Source: Clostridiales bacterium
Lineage (GTDB): Bacteria; Bacillota; Clostridia; Oscillospirales; Acutalibacteraceae
Assembly (NCBI GenBank): GCA_012511005.1
Contig: JAAZGX010000053.1
Coordinates: forward strand, 1-6,229
DNA: 6,229 bases
Direction: 5' to 3'
Part shown: in pieces, positions 3,609-6,229 of the stretch
Numbering within the stretch: the first letter of the stretch is position 1
How the letters are laid out: every line of letters begins with the position of its first letter
The notes under the pieces: model-generated
The model's database searches: none
What the model was told of the DNA's origin: nothing
The model's input: only the letters and a program-made list of their open reading frames with translations
Program-made: the position numbers and the translations under genes

Positions 3609-6229
3609 TTATGCCTTGGCGACGCCAAAAGTAACATTTTCTCCATTAACATCCCACTCTTTTATGAAGCCTATGGGAGTGCCCGTTACAATACTGTCAG
3701 CAAGAACATCATTACTAATTTCATCGGTATTTTTTTCAATGATATTTTTAATGGCGTCATTTTCGGAATATATTATATTAATCCTATCCATAACATTGAA
3801 GTCTGCTTCTTTTCGCATGGTCTGGATTTTTGATATAATTTCTCTTACGAAGCCTTCCTCAATTAAAACCTCTGTGAGCGAAGTATCAAGCACGACTGTA
3901 ACGGCATTTTCAGAAACGGCATAAAAGCCTTCTCTTTGAACGGTTTCAATGATTAAATCCTCAGCTTCAAGAGTGACGGTTTCATCGCCTGCTTGAAGCT
4001 TTAACGCGCCTTCATCATCAAGCTGTTTTTTAGCCTCATCGCCGTCTATTTCTATAAGCGATTGGCGTATAGCACCTAAAAGCTTGCCATATTTCGGTCC
4101 CACCGTTTTTAACTGCGGCTTAAAGCTGTATGAAATAAACTGTCCCGTACCGTCAACATACTCTACGGATTTAATGTTTAACTCATCTTTTATAATGCTT
4201 AAAAACTCGTCAGAAAGAGTGTGCCCTGACGAAACGAGAACTCTTGAAAGAGGCTGTCTGTTTTTAACTGCCGAGCCGTTTCTTGCACTGCGTCCAAGGA
4301 TAACAATTTTTAATACCTCGTCCATATTTTTTTCAAGCTCATTATCAATAAGAGAAAAATCGGAAACGGGATAATCGCAAAGATGAACGCTTATGGGTGC
4401 GTTTTCGTCAATAGAGCAAACAAGGTTTCTATAAATATCCTCTGCCAAAAAAGGTATCATAGGGGCAGAAAGCTTTGCCACAGTAACTAAAGCGGTGTAA
4501 AGCGTCATATACGCATTAACTTTATCTAACGGAAGCCCTTGTACCCAAAATCGCTCGCGCCCTCTTCGCACATACCAATTACTCAAATCATCTGTAAAAT
4601 TCATAAGTGCTTTCGCCGCTTCGGGAATGGCATAAGAGGCAAGAAAACCGTCAACCGTGTCTATTAGCGTATTGAGCTTTGAAAGCAGCCATTTATCCAT
4701 AACGGCTAATTCATTATAGTCGAGAGTGTATTTAGAGGCGTCAAATTTATCTATATTCGCATATAGTACGAAAAACGCATAAGTGTTAAGAAGCGTACCC
4801 ATAAATTTGCGTTGCCCCTCTATAACTGCCTTGCCGTGGAAACGGTTTGGAAGCCACGGCGCGGAGTTTGTGTAAAAGTACCAGCGAATAGCGTCAGCGC
4901 CATATGCTTCAAGCGCCTCAAACGGGTCAACGGCATTACCTTTAGATTTTGACATTTTTTGACCGTTTTCATCTTGAACATGACCTAAAACAAGTACATT
5001 TTTATAAGGTGCTTTGTCGAAAATAAGCGTTGAAATGGCAAGAAGTGAGTAAAACCAACCTCTTGTCTGGTCAACGGCTTCCGAAATAAAGTCCGCGGGG
5101 AACTGCTGCTCGAAAAGCTCCTTATTCTCAAATGGATAATGGTGCTGAGCAAAAGGCATAGCGCCGCTGTCGTACCAACAGTCAATAACTTCGCTGACGC
5201 GCTTCATTTCGCCTTGGCACTTGTCACATTTAATTGTAACCTCATCAATATAAGGGCGGTGCAGCTCAATATCGGGGGGACAGTTGCCGCTAAGTTTTTT
5301 AAGCTCTGTAATAGAGCCTACTGAAAGCCTGCTGCCGCATTCACATTCCCAAATATTAAGGGGGGTACCCCAATAACGGTTTCTGCTTATTGCCCAGTCC
5401 TGAACATTTTTAATCCAGTCACCAAAACGCCCTTTGCCTATGCTTTCGGGAATCCAGTTTATAGTATCATTATTTGCTACAAGATTATCTCTAACCTCTG
5501 TCATTTTAATATACCATGAATCCCTTGCATAATATATTAATGGTGTGTCACAACGCCAACAGTGCGGATAGCTGTGTGTAAACGGGGGAGAGCTGAAAAG
5601 AAGCCCTCTTTTTTCAAGGTCAATAAGAATTTCTCTATCAGCATCTTTGCAGAATACACCAACCCAATCAGTTTCCGCCGTCATATTTCCGGCATTGTCT
5701 ACAAGTTGAACGAACGGTAAATCATATTTTCTTCCCACATTTGCATCATCCTCACCAAATGCAGGGGCAATATGAACAATACCTGTACCGTCTGAAAGCG
5801 TTACAAATGTATCGCAAGTAACATAAAAGCCTTTTTTATCGGTATTTTTAACAAAATCGAACAATGGCTCGTACTCTTTATATTCAAGCTCTTTTCCGGT
5901 AAATTCATCAATAGCCGTAAATCCTTCCTCAAAAAGACTCTCAGAAAGTTCTTTTGCCACACAATAAATAAGCCCGTCTTTTGCGGATTTCAGTTTAATA
6001 TACAGCTCGTCAGGGTTCACACAAAGCGCAACATTAGAGGGCAGCGTCCATGGCGTAGTCGTCCACGCAAGGAAAAAAGAGTCCTCGTCCTTTAGCTTAA
6101 AGCGCACATATGCCGAACGCTCTTTAATTTCCTTATACCCTTGCGCAACCTCCTGCGTGGAAAGAGGAGTGCCGCAGCGCGGACAGTAAGGAACTATTTT
6201 AAATCCTTTATATAAAAGACCTTTATCCC
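3609..6229 (-). CDS. ileS: Isoleucyl-tRNA synthetase, eukaryote-like type 2, 5'-truncated by the window
   Basis: IleRS charges tRNA-Ile with isoleucine and edits misactivated valine. About 872 codons are visible. The frame stays open to the right edge, and the GTG at 6107 is an internal valine, since the codons before it encode typical IleRS sequence (VPYCPRCGTPLS ... EVAQGYKE). About 170 N-terminal residues, including the HIGH motif, are missing. In order: a CPRC knuckle (6174-6185); the CP1 editing domain with WTTTPWTLP (6039-6065) and GTGIVHIAPAFGEDD (5745-5789); CWRC (5550-5561); further cysteine pairs near 5345-5337 and 5226-5217; the SEAVDQTRGWFYS strand; KMSKS (4944-4958) in KMSKSKGNAVDPFE; an anticodon-binding helical domain; and a C-terminal extension with no cysteine-rich zinc finger. 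The KMSKSKGN/GADAIRWY context and that C-terminus mark the second bacterial type, known for poor binding of mupirocin. It ends with TAA at 3609-3611, before a strong terminator. Confidence 0.97.
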   Translation of the reverse strand, partial: DKGLLYKGFKIVPYCPRCGTPLSTQEVAQGYKEIKERSAYVRFKLKDEDSFFLAWTTTPWTLPSNVALCVNPDELYIKLKSAKDGLIYCVAKELSESLFEEGFTAIDEFTGKELEYKEYEPLFDFVKNTDKKGFYVTCDTFVTLSDGTGIVHIAPAFGEDDANVGRKYDLPFVQLVDNAGNMTAETDWVGVFCKDADREILIDLEKRGLLFSSPPFTHSYPHCWRCDTPLIYYARDSWYIKMTEVRDNLVANNDTINWIPESIGKGRFGDWIKNVQDWAISRNRYWGTPLNIWECECGSRLSVGSITELKKLSGNCPPDIELHRPYIDEVTIKCDKCQGEMKRVSEVIDCWYDSGAMPFAQHHYPFENKELFEQQFPADFISEAVDQTRGWFYSLLAISTLIFDKAPYKNVLVLGHVQDENGQKMSKSKGNAVDPFEALEAYGADAIRWYFYTNSAPWLPNRFHGKAVIEGQRKFMGTLLNTYAFFVLYANIDKFDASKYTLDYNELAVMDKWLLSKLNTLIDTVDGFLASYAIPEAAKALMNFTDDLSNWYVRRGRERFWVQGLPLDKVNAYMTLYTALVTVAKLSAPMIPFLAEDIYRNLVCSIDENAPISVHLCDYPVSDFSLIDNELEKNMDEVLKIVILGRSARNGSAVKNRQPLSRVLVSSGHTLSDEFLSIIKDELNIKSVEYVDGTGQFISYSFKPQLKTVGPKYGKLLGAIRQSLIEIDGDEAKKQLDDEGALKLQAGDETVTLEAEDLIIETVQREGFYAVSENAVTVVLDTSLTEVLIEEGFVREIISKIQTMRKEADFNVMDRINIIYSENDAIKNIIEKNTDEISNDVLADSIVTGTPIGFIKEWDVNGENVTFGVAKA

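Noticed and set aside
3565..3924. Plus-strand 119-codon frame opposite the ileS 3' end
   Set aside because: It begins inside the ileS terminator stem, runs antisense to the conserved IleRS C-terminus and resembles no known family.
6105..6107. GTG at 6107 as the ileS start
   Set aside because: The frame is open to the window edge and the 40 codons before it encode conserved IleRS sequence.
1..6229. CRISPR array, mobile element, tRNA/rRNA gene or novel defence system
   Set aside because: No spaced direct repeats, transposase, integrase, cloverleaf sequence or unexplained gene cluster was seen; nearly all bases belong to conserved housekeeping genes and their signals.

Overview
The window looks like an ordinary stretch of an AT-rich, Gram-positive (Firmicutes, probably Clostridia) chromosome. 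The indications are strong AAGGAG/AAAGGTGA-type ribosome binding sites, near-consensus sigma-A promoters, compact Rho-independent terminators, a short 388-residue SerA with a C-terminal ACT domain, and an isoleucyl-tRNA synthetase of the eukaryote-like second type that is common in Clostridia. This assignment is inferred from family resemblance; no species-level marker is present.

Layout. (a) 1-627, plus strand: the 3' part of a TIM-barrel sugar-phosphate isomerase/epimerase-like gene that starts before the window. (b) 608-1147, plus strand: nrdR, the zinc-ribbon/ATP-cone repressor of ribonucleotide reductase genes, with a good promoter of its own that overlaps the end of the upstream gene. 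(c) 1154-1195: one hairpin that can end transcription from both sides, between the convergent nrdR and serA. (d) 1199-3460, minus strand: a two-gene operon serC-serA for serine synthesis. The serC stop codon is built into the serA Shine-Dalgarno sequence. (e) 3461-3608: a dense intergenic region holding the serC ribosome binding site, a strong serC promoter, two TTGTT...AACAA dyads flanking that promoter, and the ileS terminator. (f) 3609-6229, minus strand: most of ileS, whose 5' end (including the HIGH motif and any leader) lies past the right edge.

How the genes fit together. SerA oxidises 3-phosphoglycerate to 3-phosphohydroxypyruvate and SerC transaminates this to phosphoserine, so the operon holds the first two of the three steps of the phosphorylated serine pathway; no phosphoserine phosphatase is in view. 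nrdR, ileS and the isomerase are separate housekeeping units. I see no mobile element, CRISPR array, RNA gene or defence-like cassette. The item most worth following up is the serC promoter region, where an 18-bp dyad resembles the operator of the NADH-sensing repressor Rex.
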